A DNA stretch of 64,000 nt from Melioribacteraceae bacterium. Lineage in GTDB: Bacteria > Bacteroidota > Ignavibacteria > Ignavibacteriales > Melioribacteraceae. The stretch covers positions 52,532 to 116,531 of the forward strand of contig JAEINS010000014.1 in NCBI GenBank assembly GCA_016342755.1, given 5' to 3'. The position numbers and the translations under genes are program-made. The notes beneath the pieces are model-generated. The model was given only the letters and a program-made list of their open reading frames with translations, was not told the origin of the DNA and ran no database searches. How positions within the stretch are numbered: position 1 is the first letter of the stretch; each line of letters opens with the position of its first letter. Shown here in pieces: positions 1 to 8,472 of the stretch.

Positions 1-61
1 GTCTTAGAAATAGTTTCTTCAATTCATCTTTCGATAAATCATTTAAATTAAATAGTTTCAT
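1..61 (-). CDS. hisD: Histidinol dehydrogenase, N-terminal fragment
   Basis: Partial gene running off the left edge; only the first 20 codons are visible. An ATG at 61-59 opens a frame starting MKLFNLNDLSKDEL. It begins two bases after the hisG stop, so the two are translationally coupled. HisD performs the last two oxidations of histidine synthesis. The call rests mainly on position after hisG, as in many his operons, and on the short N-terminus, which looks like HisD; no catalytic residue can be seen. Confidence 0.6.
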   Translation of the reverse strand, partial: MKLFNLNDLSKDELKKLFLR

Positions 62-63
62 AA

Positions 64-933
64 TTACACAATCATATTATCTATTGGCAGCAACAAAATC
101 CCCGAAGCTCCATTTTCCTTAAGTAAAGTATTTATATCCCAAAAAGTATCATTTGGAATTACCGCATGAATAGCAACTAAATTATCATCAGCTAAAGGTA
201 ATACTGTTGGACTTTTTAAGGAAGGAATAATTTCCAGAATAGTTTTTAGGTTGTTTTTAGGAATATTCATCATTAAATATTTCGATTTTTTTGCCGTCAA
301 TGCAGAATCAATTCTACTGCAAAGTTCGTCAAGTATATTTGATTTTACAACATCATCACTAAGTTTTTTTGATTTAATTAATACCGCTTCAGAATTAAAA
401 ATGGGAAATGATTTTTTAAGTTTATTCATTTTCAAAGTATTTCCGGTTGAAACTATATCACAAATAAGATCCGCAATACCAAGTGAAGGAGCAATTTCAA
501 CAGAACCACTAAGCTGAATTATATCTGCCTTTACATTATTTTCATTCAAGAAATTACCAAGTATCTTTGGATATGAAGTTGCAATAATTTTCCCGTTTAT
601 TTCATCAACAGCATCAAGAGTTTTCCCTTCAGGAAAAGCCATCATTAACTTACATTTGCCAAAGCCTAGTTTTTTTACAACCTCAACATCTTTCTCTTTT
701 TCGTAAATTACATTTTCGCCAACAATACCAATATCAGCAACTCCATCCTGAACATATTCAGGAATATCATCATCCCGTAAAAAAAGTAAATCCAAATTGA
801 AGTTTTTAGTTGTTACTAAAAGTCTTTCAGCATAGTTCTCAATGTCAATTCCACATGATCTTAATAGATTTAAAGATTTCTCTGATAATCTTCCTTTTTT
901 TTGTACAGCAAGTTTTAAATTATTTTTTTCCAT
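64..933 (-). CDS. hisG: ATP phosphoribosyltransferase, long form
   Basis: Catalyses the first committed step of histidine synthesis, joining ATP and PRPP to give phosphoribosyl-ATP, in the cytoplasm. The 289 residues match the long HisG form, with a periplasmic-binding-like catalytic part (about 1-210) and a C-terminal ACT-like domain for histidine feedback. Visible motifs are the N-terminal AVQKKGRLSEKS, DIGIVGENV, and the PRPP-binding loop region DIVSTGNTLKMN. The start ATG has GGAG five bases upstream. It follows a histidine leader peptide and terminator (953-1077) and directly precedes hisD, so expression is probably attenuated when histidine is plentiful. Confidence 0.95.
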   Translation of the reverse strand: MEKNNLKLAVQKKGRLSEKSLNLLRSCGIDIENYAERLLVTTKNFNLDLLFLRDDDIPEYVQDGVADIGIVGENVIYEKEKDVEVVKKLGFGKCKLMMAFPEGKTLDAVDEINGKIIATSYPKILGNFLNENNVKADIIQLSGSVEIAPSLGIADLICDIVSTGNTLKMNKLKKSFPIFNSEAVLIKSKKLSDDVVKSNILDELCSRIDSALTAKKSKYLMMNIPKNNLKTILEIIPSLKSPTVLPLADDNLVAIHAVIPNDTFWDINTLLKENGASGILLLPIDNMIV

Positions 934-952
934 TTTATCTCCATTGTATAAT

Positions 953-982
953 AAAAAACCCCAGCAGTTGCCGGGGTTTTTT
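953..982 (-). terminator. His operon attenuator terminator
   Basis: On the minus strand a hairpin with stem CCCC-G-GC / GC-T-GGGG and a 4-nt loop is followed by six U residues. It lies between the His-rich leader peptide (1015-1077) and hisG, the position of an attenuator. Upstream RNA offers alternative pairings: GCUGG just after the leader stop can pair with CCGGC in the left arm of this hairpin (antiterminator), while GCGG there can pair with CCGC in leader codons 7-8. The A-rich flank on the other side would also let it act on the plus strand. Confidence 0.75.
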
Positions 983-1014
983 ATAAAAAATTATATACTA
1001 TTCCAGCGCCGCAT

Positions 1015-1077
1015 CTAAGGGATTTTATGATGAAAATGATGATGTACTCTATTTGCGGGAACTGCTATGTTATACAT
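1015..1077 (-). CDS. hisL: Histidine operon leader peptide
   Basis: A 20-codon frame from ATG (1077-1075) to TAG (1017-1015) whose residues 12-17 read HHHFHH, i.e. five histidines in six codons. This is the signature of a transcription-attenuation leader peptide: a ribosome stalled at His codons when charged tRNA-His is short lets the antiterminator form. It lies about 80 bases upstream of hisG, with a U-tailed terminator in between. Its only apparent role is to be translated, not to yield a stable protein. The ribosome binding site is weak (an AGG about 9 bases upstream). Confidence 0.8.
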   Translation of the reverse strand: MYNIAVPANRVHHHFHHKIP

Positions 1078-1154
1078 TTTGCGTTAAACCTAAATTGTTG
1101 AAGTCAAAAATAAATATTTAATTGTAAATATCAAATAAATTTATAATTTATAAA

Positions 1155-4100
1155 TTATAATAACTTTTTTAGTTCTAGTTTTTTAGCCGGATCTGTAACT
1201 GCAGTAATTTTGGCTGCATAACTATCATTATTTTCAATATCTTCGTCTGTAACATAGTAAATATCTAATAATCCATCTGTCTTATAACCAGTTCTTAAAT
1301 AGTTCATTTCACTTAAACAGAGACTCCAACCCTGAAACCAGTTTTCCAAAAGACCCATTTTAACACTCTTATCAACATGAACAATTAAATCAATATCACT
1401 TTTAGCAGTGGCACTGGCATTTTTTGTACTTCCAAAAACGTAAACTCCTTTCACCCCATATTTACGGCCGTCAAGTTCAGATGCCATCTTTTCAACCATT
1501 CCAACTCGCCATTTCCACTGATCATAATCATTTGCATCACTATTTATATTCTGGTAAATACTTATTTCTCTTCCATTGCCGCTACTATCTGTAGGAGGTA
1601 AAAGTAATCCAACAGCCTCATCTAGATCTGCGTTCAAGAGTATCTTAAGTATATTTCCGTTAGTAGCCGAAGGCACATCTATAACTTTAATTATATTTTC
1701 TAAGTCTTTGTATTCAGGTAATAATTCAGTGAAAATATTTTCAGTTACATCAAAAAATCTTTCATTAAAGAAAATCCCTTCGTCATCGGGATATAATGGA
1801 AGATATTGGATTGAAGCTTCTACCAAATCTTGAAAAAAATGAGTACCAAATGATAGATCAGGGATATAGTTCCCTTTTTTCTTAGCAATTTCTACAAGCA
1901 TTGCTGTGTTATTTATATCGGAATAAGTAACACTAACACCAAGTTTTATATCGCCACGACTGCCCCATCTACCAGGCCCCATCAAAATAAATTGTCTTTT
2001 AGGAAGAATTTTATTTAGTCTGCCAACCGCTCGTCCAACACGCAGCATAGTTTCTTTCTCAGGAATTTCTGCATATGCTTGCGGCTCAACGTAAACTATA
2101 TTGGTTATATCAGACATACGACCGTTGGAAATATATCTATTAGCTGTAAATAACATCTGATCTTCTGGAATATCCTTTGGAATAGGATCCGAAAGATTTA
2201 CATCAAAATAACTTTGCGGTCTTGATTGGAGCAAGTATAAATCAGTACCATCATGTGCAAATTCTAAATCTACAGGTGTCTTCATTTTTTCCTGCAGAGT
2301 ATTAATGATACTATATATTTTTTGAATGAAATTTGATTTATTGATAAGACCATCAAATGTTACAATAAATTCTCCACTTTCAAAATCAATATCATAACCC
2401 ATAGGCTGCCTAATAATATTACCTTCCATAATGGAAATCATTTTTTCTACCATGGGGTATTCTTCTCCATATTTTTTAAGGAGATCGTCCATTTCAATAG
2501 TTTCAAAATCATTTGTTTCCAGATTAATTACATCAATCTTTCTAGGAGAATATCTATACTGCTCATTCACCGAAACATTTACTCTTAAGTTTGGTTGACC
2601 CAAAGCTACCAATATTGGGTAATCATCGCTTAATCTATCAACAGCTCTAGTACCTAAGCCCGGTACAATTCTTACAAGTCCGTCTTCACGCTTTATTCTT
2701 GACGACCATCTAAATTCATTATTACTGAATGCAACACCAGCAAATGCCGGACAGAAATAAGGGCCGATTTTTGACCCAACAACTTCTTGAATCATGATTC
2801 CCATTTCTTCATGGAAATCAATTAAACCACGTTCAGCTCTATATTCTATAGGGTCTGGTCCAAACGTAGAAGCATATACCTCGGCAATTGCATCAGTTAA
2901 AGCGTGAAGTCTTGTTTCTTTTGGACCCTGGTTTGCCAGAAATAAACTTTTATATTTACCAGAAAAAGCAGCTCCCATCTGATCTTCCATTAAACTTGAG
3001 CTTCTTACAATTAATGGTGTATCACCAAAATCATCTAATGCAACAGACAAACCTTTAACAAGATCGGGTGGAAATTGTGAGTTTTTGAAAAGCTGTATTA
3101 TATGCGGATATTCTAAACGTACCTCATCAATATCTTTATATTTCTGCTCAATTGTTTCTTCCAGATCATTAAAATGCATAAAATGCATTAATGCATCTGA
3201 AGCAACATACCATGTTTTAGGAGTTTTGAAATCCTTAAGTAATTCACAATCTTCAGAGCTTTTTCGAAGAATATGTGAAGCTAGAAATAATCCGGCTGAT
3301 TTACCACCAAGTTTACCATGACTTCCGGGAGGGAATATCATATTATCAATAAGGTGATAGAAATCTGTAAGTTTCACATAGTCTTTTGCTATCGATATAT
3401 ATTCCAACTGCTCAGTAAAAAACCTTCTTAGCAATGTTACTCTAAGACCCTTAACTGTGGCTGCCGAAAGTTTAAATTTTTCTGGTGCCAAATGATAATA
3501 CTTTCTAATAGCATCACTAATATCAGATAATGAAGTATCCAGGCTTTCAACAGCTTTTACTAAGCCGCTTGCCTTTTCTTCCTTAACCCATTTTTGAATC
3601 TTGGCAAGAATCTGTTCATCCTTAATATTTTCATCCGCAAGATTTAAAATTGCATTTATATATTCGTCATAGGTATTAATCTTCCTTCGAATCATAGGTT
3701 TATTTTCATCAATAGGTATTTTACTGTCGCCAACCTTTAATTCAATTGTTTGCAAGGCTAAAAGCTTATCGGCACCCTCAACCTCTTTCCAGCAAAGATG
3801 ATGAAGCAATTTCCTTAATATTGAGGCAAATAAATTTGGGTCTGTTTTGCGGAACATATCAAGTACAATCTTCCATTCGCCTCTATGATATAGTTCATTG
3901 CCACGTTTAACACTTTGCAGTTCTTCAAATACAGATTGAAGATTTCGATGATGAATAAAATGACTAATTCTATCTCCGACAGTTTTAATGAGCTTAATCT
4001 CCTCATCTAAAAACGGATTTGCATCACTTCCAGTTACACCCTTTTTATAATAGACACTTAGTTTGCCAATAGTTTTATCATCTTCATGAAGTTTTACAGT

Positions 4101-4349
4101 ATAATGCCAGGGCGTTTCAATAAAATTTGGAGTAGTATAAACTTTGGTTTCTATAATTAGTTTTACTTCGCAAAAATTTGAGTACCTTAATCCGCTTGGC
4201 AAAGTATTAATTATAAAATTAAAAGCATTATCATCAGAAAAGTCTTCTCTGTTTAAACATTCTTCAATAGAATAAAGGCAACTCAATTCTTTGGTTTTAT
4301 CTTGTAATTCGTTTATAATGCTTTCAAAAGGTTTATCAGAAGGTGTCAT
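1155..4349 (-). CDS. PEP-synthase-like ATP-grasp protein fused to a nucleotidyltransferase domain
   Basis: A 1064-residue soluble protein. Residues 1-150 look GAF-like. About 345-720 form a PEP synthase/PPDK N-terminal ATP-grasp domain, with GGKSAGLFLAS and the RSSSLMEDQMGAAFSG loop. A conserved block follows (GPGRWGS, SDINN, GTHFFQDLVE, about 790-870). The C-terminus (about 965-1064) carries GSTKNASATAKSDIDLIVHV, the GS...DxD signature of minimal nucleotidyltransferases. The phosphohistidine swivel domain and the pyruvate-binding barrel of true PEP synthase are not visible, so ordinary PEP synthesis is unlikely. The function is unknown; ATP-dependent phosphotransfer with nucleotidyl transfer is the inference. 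It stands alone between hisG and the glutamate dehydrogenase gene. Confidence 0.8.
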   Translation of the reverse strand: MTPSDKPFESIINELQDKTKELSCLYSIEECLNREDFSDDNAFNFIINTLPSGLRYSNFCEVKLIIETKVYTTPNFIETPWHYTVKLHEDDKTIGKLSVYYKKGVTGSDANPFLDEEIKLIKTVGDRISHFIHHRNLQSVFEELQSVKRGNELYHRGEWKIVLDMFRKTDPNLFASILRKLLHHLCWKEVEGADKLLALQTIELKVGDSKIPIDENKPMIRRKINTYDEYINAILNLADENIKDEQILAKIQKWVKEEKASGLVKAVESLDTSLSDISDAIRKYYHLAPEKFKLSAATVKGLRVTLLRRFFTEQLEYISIAKDYVKLTDFYHLIDNMIFPPGSHGKLGGKSAGLFLASHILRKSSEDCELLKDFKTPKTWYVASDALMHFMHFNDLEETIEQKYKDIDEVRLEYPHIIQLFKNSQFPPDLVKGLSVALDDFGDTPLIVRSSSLMEDQMGAAFSGKYKSLFLANQGPKETRLHALTDAIAEVYASTFGPDPIEYRAERGLIDFHEEMGIMIQEVVGSKIGPYFCPAFAGVAFSNNEFRWSSRIKREDGLVRIVPGLGTRAVDRLSDDYPILVALGQPNLRVNVSVNEQYRYSPRKIDVINLETNDFETIEMDDLLKKYGEEYPMVEKMISIMEGNIIRQPMGYDIDFESGEFIVTFDGLINKSNFIQKIYSIINTLQEKMKTPVDLEFAHDGTDLYLLQSRPQSYFDVNLSDPIPKDIPEDQMLFTANRYISNGRMSDITNIVYVEPQAYAEIPEKETMLRVGRAVGRLNKILPKRQFILMGPGRWGSRGDIKLGVSVTYSDINNTAMLVEIAKKKGNYIPDLSFGTHFFQDLVEASIQYLPLYPDDEGIFFNERFFDVTENIFTELLPEYKDLENIIKVIDVPSATNGNILKILLNADLDEAVGLLLPPTDSSGNGREISIYQNINSDANDYDQWKWRVGMVEKMASELDGRKYGVKGVYVFGSTKNASATAKSDIDLIVHVDKSVKMGLLENWFQGWSLCLSEMNYLRTGYKTDGLLDIYYVTDEDIENNDSYAAKITAVTDPAKKLELKKLL

Positions 4350-4386
4350 TGTTTACTCCATTAAGATCAAATAAAATGCATAACAA

Positions 4387-4428
4387 TATAAAAAAAACTC
4401 CCCTAATAATACTACTAGAGGAGTTTTC
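4387..4428 (-). terminator. Terminator after the glutamate dehydrogenase gene
   Basis: The perfect 8-bp arms AAAACTCC and GGAGTTTT extend past one mismatch by CTA/TAG around a short loop. On the minus strand the stem is followed by a run of U residues. It sits between the stop of the glutamate dehydrogenase gene (4446) and the start of the next minus-strand gene (4349). Confidence 0.8.
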
Positions 4429-4445
4429 TTTGAATCTATAATTCA

Positions 4446-5732
4446 TTAAACCCAGCCGCGATCCCGACAAGCTTTTGCAACTCTGCTAATTGCAATTATA
4501 TATGCGGCATCTCTCATATATTCTTTTCTTTTACGCGACAAATCACTTACAGCTTTAAACGCATGGGTCATTTTCGTATCAAGTTTTTCTAGTACTTCCT
4601 TTTTTTCCCAATAATAGTTCATGTTACACTGAACTTGCTCAAAGTAACTGCATGTAACACCACCAGCATTTGCTAAAAAGTCAGGGATCAAAAATATTCC
4701 TTTCTCTTTAATTACAGCATCTGCTTCAGGTGTAGTAGGACCGTTAGCACCTTCACCAATTAATTTAACCGAATCTTTAATGTTTTTAATTGTCTCACCA
4801 TTAACCTGATTTTCAATAGCGCATGGTAATAAGATATCAACTTCTTGTTCAATCCACATATTAGCATCTAAAATTTCATAACCTAATTCTTCAGCTTTTG
4901 TTTTATTAATTCCGCCAAATTTATCAGTTACAGAACGAAGTTCAGCTAATTTGATTCCCTCATTTTTCTTAAATGTATAAGAAGTTTGATCATTTTGATC
5001 CCAACATGATACAGCAACAACTTTACCGCCATATTCGTTATATAGTTCAATAGCAAATTGTGCAACGTTGCCAAAACCCTGTACTGAAGCAGTTGTCTGC
5101 TTTATATCAATATTCATTTCTTTTAATGCTTCTCTAACAGTATAAATAAGACCATAACCAGTAGCTTCTGTTCTGCCTAATGAACCGCCCATTCCAACTG
5201 GTTTCCCAGTTATAAAACCCGGGTATTTAGCACCTTGTATAACTTCAAACTCATCCAGCATCCATAACATATGTTGTGCGCTTGTCATTACATCAGGAGC
5301 AGGAACATCATTTAAAGGGCCAACATTTTTTGCCATCTGACGAGCCCATCCTCTACAAATTTGTTCTTGCTCAGCCATACTTAAATTATGCGGGTCACAA
5401 ATAACGCCACCTTTACCGCCACCCAGAGGTATATCAACAACTGCGCATTTCCAGGTCATCCACATTGCTAAGGCTCTTACAGTATCTTCAGTTTCCTGAG
5501 GATGGAATCTTATACCGCCTTTACTAGGACCTCTTGCATCATTATGCTGTACTCTAAATCCTCTAAAAACTTTATGTGTTCCGTCATCCATTCTAACCGG
5601 AATACTGAAATGAAATTCTCTAAGGGCATTCCTTAGTAAATCACTTGAACCTTCATCAAGGTTTAATTTTTTTGCAACTCCGTCAAATTGTGTTTGAGCC
5701 ATCTTAAAAGGATTGAACTCTTTTGTTTCCAT
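4446..5732 (-). CDS. gdhA: Glutamate dehydrogenase (Glu/Leu/Phe/Val family)
   Basis: Interconverts glutamate and 2-oxoglutarate plus ammonia with NAD(P). About 428 residues, normal for the hexameric bacterial/archaeal class. Visible are the glycine-rich substrate and lysine motif PLGGGKGGVICDP, the PAPDV segment, the Rossmann turn GFGNVAQ and the conserved DFLANAGGVTCSYFEQVQ near the C-terminus. The start is placed at the second ATG (5732) because AGG lies 7 bases before it; the ATG at 5738 is almost on top of that AGG. It has its own terminator and divergent, long upstream DNA, so it is probably monocistronic. Confidence 0.95.
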   Translation of the reverse strand: METKEFNPFKMAQTQFDGVAKKLNLDEGSSDLLRNALREFHFSIPVRMDDGTHKVFRGFRVQHNDARGPSKGGIRFHPQETEDTVRALAMWMTWKCAVVDIPLGGGKGGVICDPHNLSMAEQEQICRGWARQMAKNVGPLNDVPAPDVMTSAQHMLWMLDEFEVIQGAKYPGFITGKPVGMGGSLGRTEATGYGLIYTVREALKEMNIDIKQTTASVQGFGNVAQFAIELYNEYGGKVVAVSCWDQNDQTSYTFKKNEGIKLAELRSVTDKFGGINKTKAEELGYEILDANMWIEQEVDILLPCAIENQVNGETIKNIKDSVKLIGEGANGPTTPEADAVIKEKGIFLIPDFLANAGGVTCSYFEQVQCNMNYYWEKKEVLEKLDTKMTHAFKAVSDLSRKRKEYMRDAAYIIAISRVAKACRDRGWV

Positions 5733-6316
5733 AACCATACCTCATATCAAGTAATATAGCCTATAGTCAGCTAGCAGTTAAATTGATAAATAATTATCAA
5801 TTACAAAATTCATTTTCGTTAAAATATATAATAGAATTGTTATGTGCAATTATTTATAAATATAATTAAATCTTGCAAAAAGCCCATTATAATTGCTTTT
5901 AAGGTAGTTTTGTCATTTTCTTAAAAAAACTAAGGTATGTCTTATTTATTTGTTAAGTAAAGCTGCTTTTATAGTGATTTATTCTAAATATTTATTTTTA
6001 TTTTTTCTTTAAAAAAACGGATATTATTTTGGATTTCTAGTGAAAAAAAAAGCTTTTCTAAGGATATAAAAATGTAAATTTTTAAGACTTTATAAAAATG
6101 AAAAATAAATTGAAAAGCTCCTTAAAACGTACTCCCAAAATCTATAGCAGATACGGTAATCCTGTTAAGATAATAATCTTTTTTTAGTTGCATAAAACAT
6201 TTTTTTTACCGAAATTACTTGCTACAATTAGAGGAGTAGGTAATTCCCCTTTTCAATAACTACATATTCGAAGCTGCTTCTATTTCTGAAAAGGATTAAA
6301 TTTATTAGGTTTTTGA
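5733..6316. other. Intergenic region with a nested hairpin near 6248-6294
   Basis: This 580-bp AT-rich stretch separates the divergent gdhA and the 6317 gene. No open frame with coding character was found. The one structure seen lies just before the 6317 gene: arms CCTTTTCA (6248-6255) and TGAAAAGG (6287-6294) enclose a second small hairpin GAAG-CTG-CTTC (6270-6280). It would fall in the 5' untranslated RNA of the 6317 gene. Promoters for both genes must lie here, but none was recognised with confidence. Confidence 0.5.
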
Positions 6317-6547
6317 ATGGACTCAAAATATAACATTACTGAGAAAGATTTATTTGATTTTGTATTTGATCAGGAAAGATTAAGTAAATCTAAAATTGAG
6401 GTTATCAAAAATAACATTATGGAGTTTAAGGGTCGAATTAAATACTTTAATGACTTATTTGATAATCTTGATGAAATTGACGAAGAAAGTATTTTGAGAA
6501 CATCGTTTATTGACAGGAATGATAAATCAGAGTTCATAATATCTTAA
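6317..6547 (+). CDS. Small acidic protein with ITEKDLFDF N-terminus
   Basis: 76 residues, no known domain, charged and predicted helical, without a signal or membrane segment. Its N-terminus (ITEKDLFDFVF) is repeated in the protein at 10001-10510 (ITEKDLFDFIF), and both continue with a similar spacing of hydrophobic residues, so they are paralogues. The pair brackets a HisKA_2 kinase and its receiver protein. The N-terminus is faintly like the first helix of anti-sigma proteins of the zinc-finger type, but no His-Cys-Cys zinc motif is present. Start ATG, with a nested hairpin in the 5' region. Function unknown; a partner of the adjacent two-component proteins is the inference. Confidence 0.65.
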   Translation: MDSKYNITEKDLFDFVFDQERLSKSKIEVIKNNIMEFKGRIKYFNDLFDNLDEIDEESILRTSFIDRNDKSEFIIS

Positions 6548-6687
6548 CAAAACAGTTTTTAAAGATATTTTAGAATACTCTATCTTTAGTTTAATGATAT
6601 TGTTTTTCTTATTAAATAGCTTAATCTGATGTTTAAGTTATTCTTCTATTCTATATATGAACTCTTTCAAAAGATTGGAAAAATGCC

Positions 6688-8460
6688 GTGAAAATTATTA
6701 ATGAGTTGCTAAATAACATCATTTATAAGACATCCTATCCTTTTTTAGTTCTGGATGTTGAGAATAAAATTGTTGTTTTTCATAATCAGTACGCTCAGGC
6801 TATCTTTCCTATTACTATAAATTCTAATGAATTCCCCCCTATCTCGCAATATATAAATGATATTGATCTAACTAAAAACTTTAATAATAAGATTTTTAAT
6901 ATTATTGATAAAAATGGGAACAACTTAAAATGTATATGTAATTTTGAGTTGTTGGAAACAGAAAATTCAATGGGAGTATTTTCAATAGTAAACTATGAAT
7001 TACCTTCTGGGAAATTTCCTGACACATACGATCAATTTTTGGATAATGAAGTAAAAAAAAGGACATCTGACTTAAGTAATATTAATCAGCGATTACAGGA
7101 AAGTGAAGAAAGATATAGATGTTTATTTGATGGTTCGAGTGAAGGCATATTAGTAGTAGATGATGAAACAAAGAATGTTAAATTTTCTAATTCAACATTC
7201 TTAAGAATACTTGCATATAAAAGACTTGATATAACTGATAAGAATTTATTAGAATTTTTCCCTGAATATGCTTCTGACTATGTCTCTATACAAATATGTA
7301 ATGATAAGTTAGATAATAACAATGGTAATTACATACCTTCGGTTCCTTTTTTAAGAGGTGATCAGAGCATTGGATATGCTAATATCAGTTTTTCTACTAT
7401 AACATTTGATAACGCGAAATCAATTATGTGCATTTTCACCGATATTACTATTCAGCTACAAAAAGAAAAAGCTCTTCTGCGTTTTAATAATGCTTTTAAA
7501 ATGTCAACCGATGCAATAATTCTAACTGATAATATGGGGCACATTTCTGATCTTAATTATGCTGCATGCCAATTATTCAACCTCAACTCAATTGATTATG
7601 TTTTAGAGAAAAGAGTATCAGAAATTATACCCGGGGTAAATAAAACCGAACTTGGTAAATTAATAGGTGGTTCATTAGAATCAATTACCCATAATTTTTT
7701 TGAGTGGAATGTTGTAGATGAAAATGGAATAATAAAACCAATAGAACTATCAATTTCATCAATGTCCGATAATGAAAACAATATTGGCTTTATGATAATT
7801 GGCAGAGATATTTCGGATCGTAAAAAATATGAAAGGGAACTTGAAAAGTCTTTACAGGAAAAAGAACTTTTGTTGAAAGAAATACATCATCGTGTTAAAA
7901 ACAATCTACAAGTTATTAGCAGTATACTAAGTTTGCAGTCCAGATATGTGCATGATGAAGCAGTTATTGATATGCTTGATGAAAGCCAGAACCGTGTGAA
8001 ATCTATGTCAATAATTCATGAAAGTCTGTGTAATTCTGAAGATATTGCTCATATTGATATGAATAATTACATAGATAAATTAAACTCATATATGCAGCAT
8101 TCATATCCACAGTTTAATACAAAAATTATAAAACAAATAACAAGCAATAATTCCACCTTAGATTTACAAAAAGCCACTTCATGTGGAATAATTATAAATG
8201 AATTAGTATCTAACAGTCTTAAATATGCATTTAATGAAGAAGATGAAAGTATAATTACAGTGAATTTTACTCGTGAAAAAAATGATTGTGTTTTAAGTAT
8301 AAAAGATAATGGCAGGGGCTTGCCGCATGATATCGATTTTGAAAGGACAAAATCATTCGGGTTAAGGTTAGTAAGAATTTTAACAAATCAATTAAATGGT
8401 AAAGTTACAATCGTAAACAAAAATGGGACTGAGTTTCAAATTCAGTTTCCAGCAAATTAG
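6688..8460 (+). CDS. PAS-domain sensor histidine kinase, HisKA_2/HWE-like type
   Basis: A 590-residue cytoplasmic kinase without membrane segments. A PAS-like region sits near the N-terminus, followed by two PAS domains (about 140-255 and 270-380). The HisKA_2 dimerisation domain has its phosphorylated His in EIHHRVKNNLQVISS (about 399), and the C-terminus is an HATPase domain (INELVSNSLKYAF, DNGRGLP, FGLRLVRIL). HisKA_2 kinases often feed receivers that lack DNA-binding domains, which matches the gene at 8473, 12 bases downstream. GTG start at 6688. It is presumably coexpressed with 8473 and 10001. Confidence 0.9.
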   Translation: MKIINELLNNIIYKTSYPFLVLDVENKIVVFHNQYAQAIFPITINSNEFPPISQYINDIDLTKNFNNKIFNIIDKNGNNLKCICNFELLETENSMGVFSIVNYELPSGKFPDTYDQFLDNEVKKRTSDLSNINQRLQESEERYRCLFDGSSEGILVVDDETKNVKFSNSTFLRILAYKRLDITDKNLLEFFPEYASDYVSIQICNDKLDNNNGNYIPSVPFLRGDQSIGYANISFSTITFDNAKSIMCIFTDITIQLQKEKALLRFNNAFKMSTDAIILTDNMGHISDLNYAACQLFNLNSIDYVLEKRVSEIIPGVNKTELGKLIGGSLESITHNFFEWNVVDENGIIKPIELSISSMSDNENNIGFMIIGRDISDRKKYERELEKSLQEKELLLKEIHHRVKNNLQVISSILSLQSRYVHDEAVIDMLDESQNRVKSMSIIHESLCNSEDIAHIDMNNYIDKLNSYMQHSYPQFNTKIIKQITSNNSTLDLQKATSCGIIINELVSNSLKYAFNEEDESIITVNFTREKNDCVLSIKDNGRGLPHDIDFERTKSFGLRLVRILTNQLNGKVTIVNKNGTEFQIQFPAN

Positions 8461-8472
8461 GAGGGGCCTAAT

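Noticed and set aside
1155..4349. Annotation as ppsA, phosphoenolpyruvate synthase
   Set aside because: The phosphohistidine and PEP-binding domains are not visible and the C-terminus is a nucleotidyltransferase-like domain.
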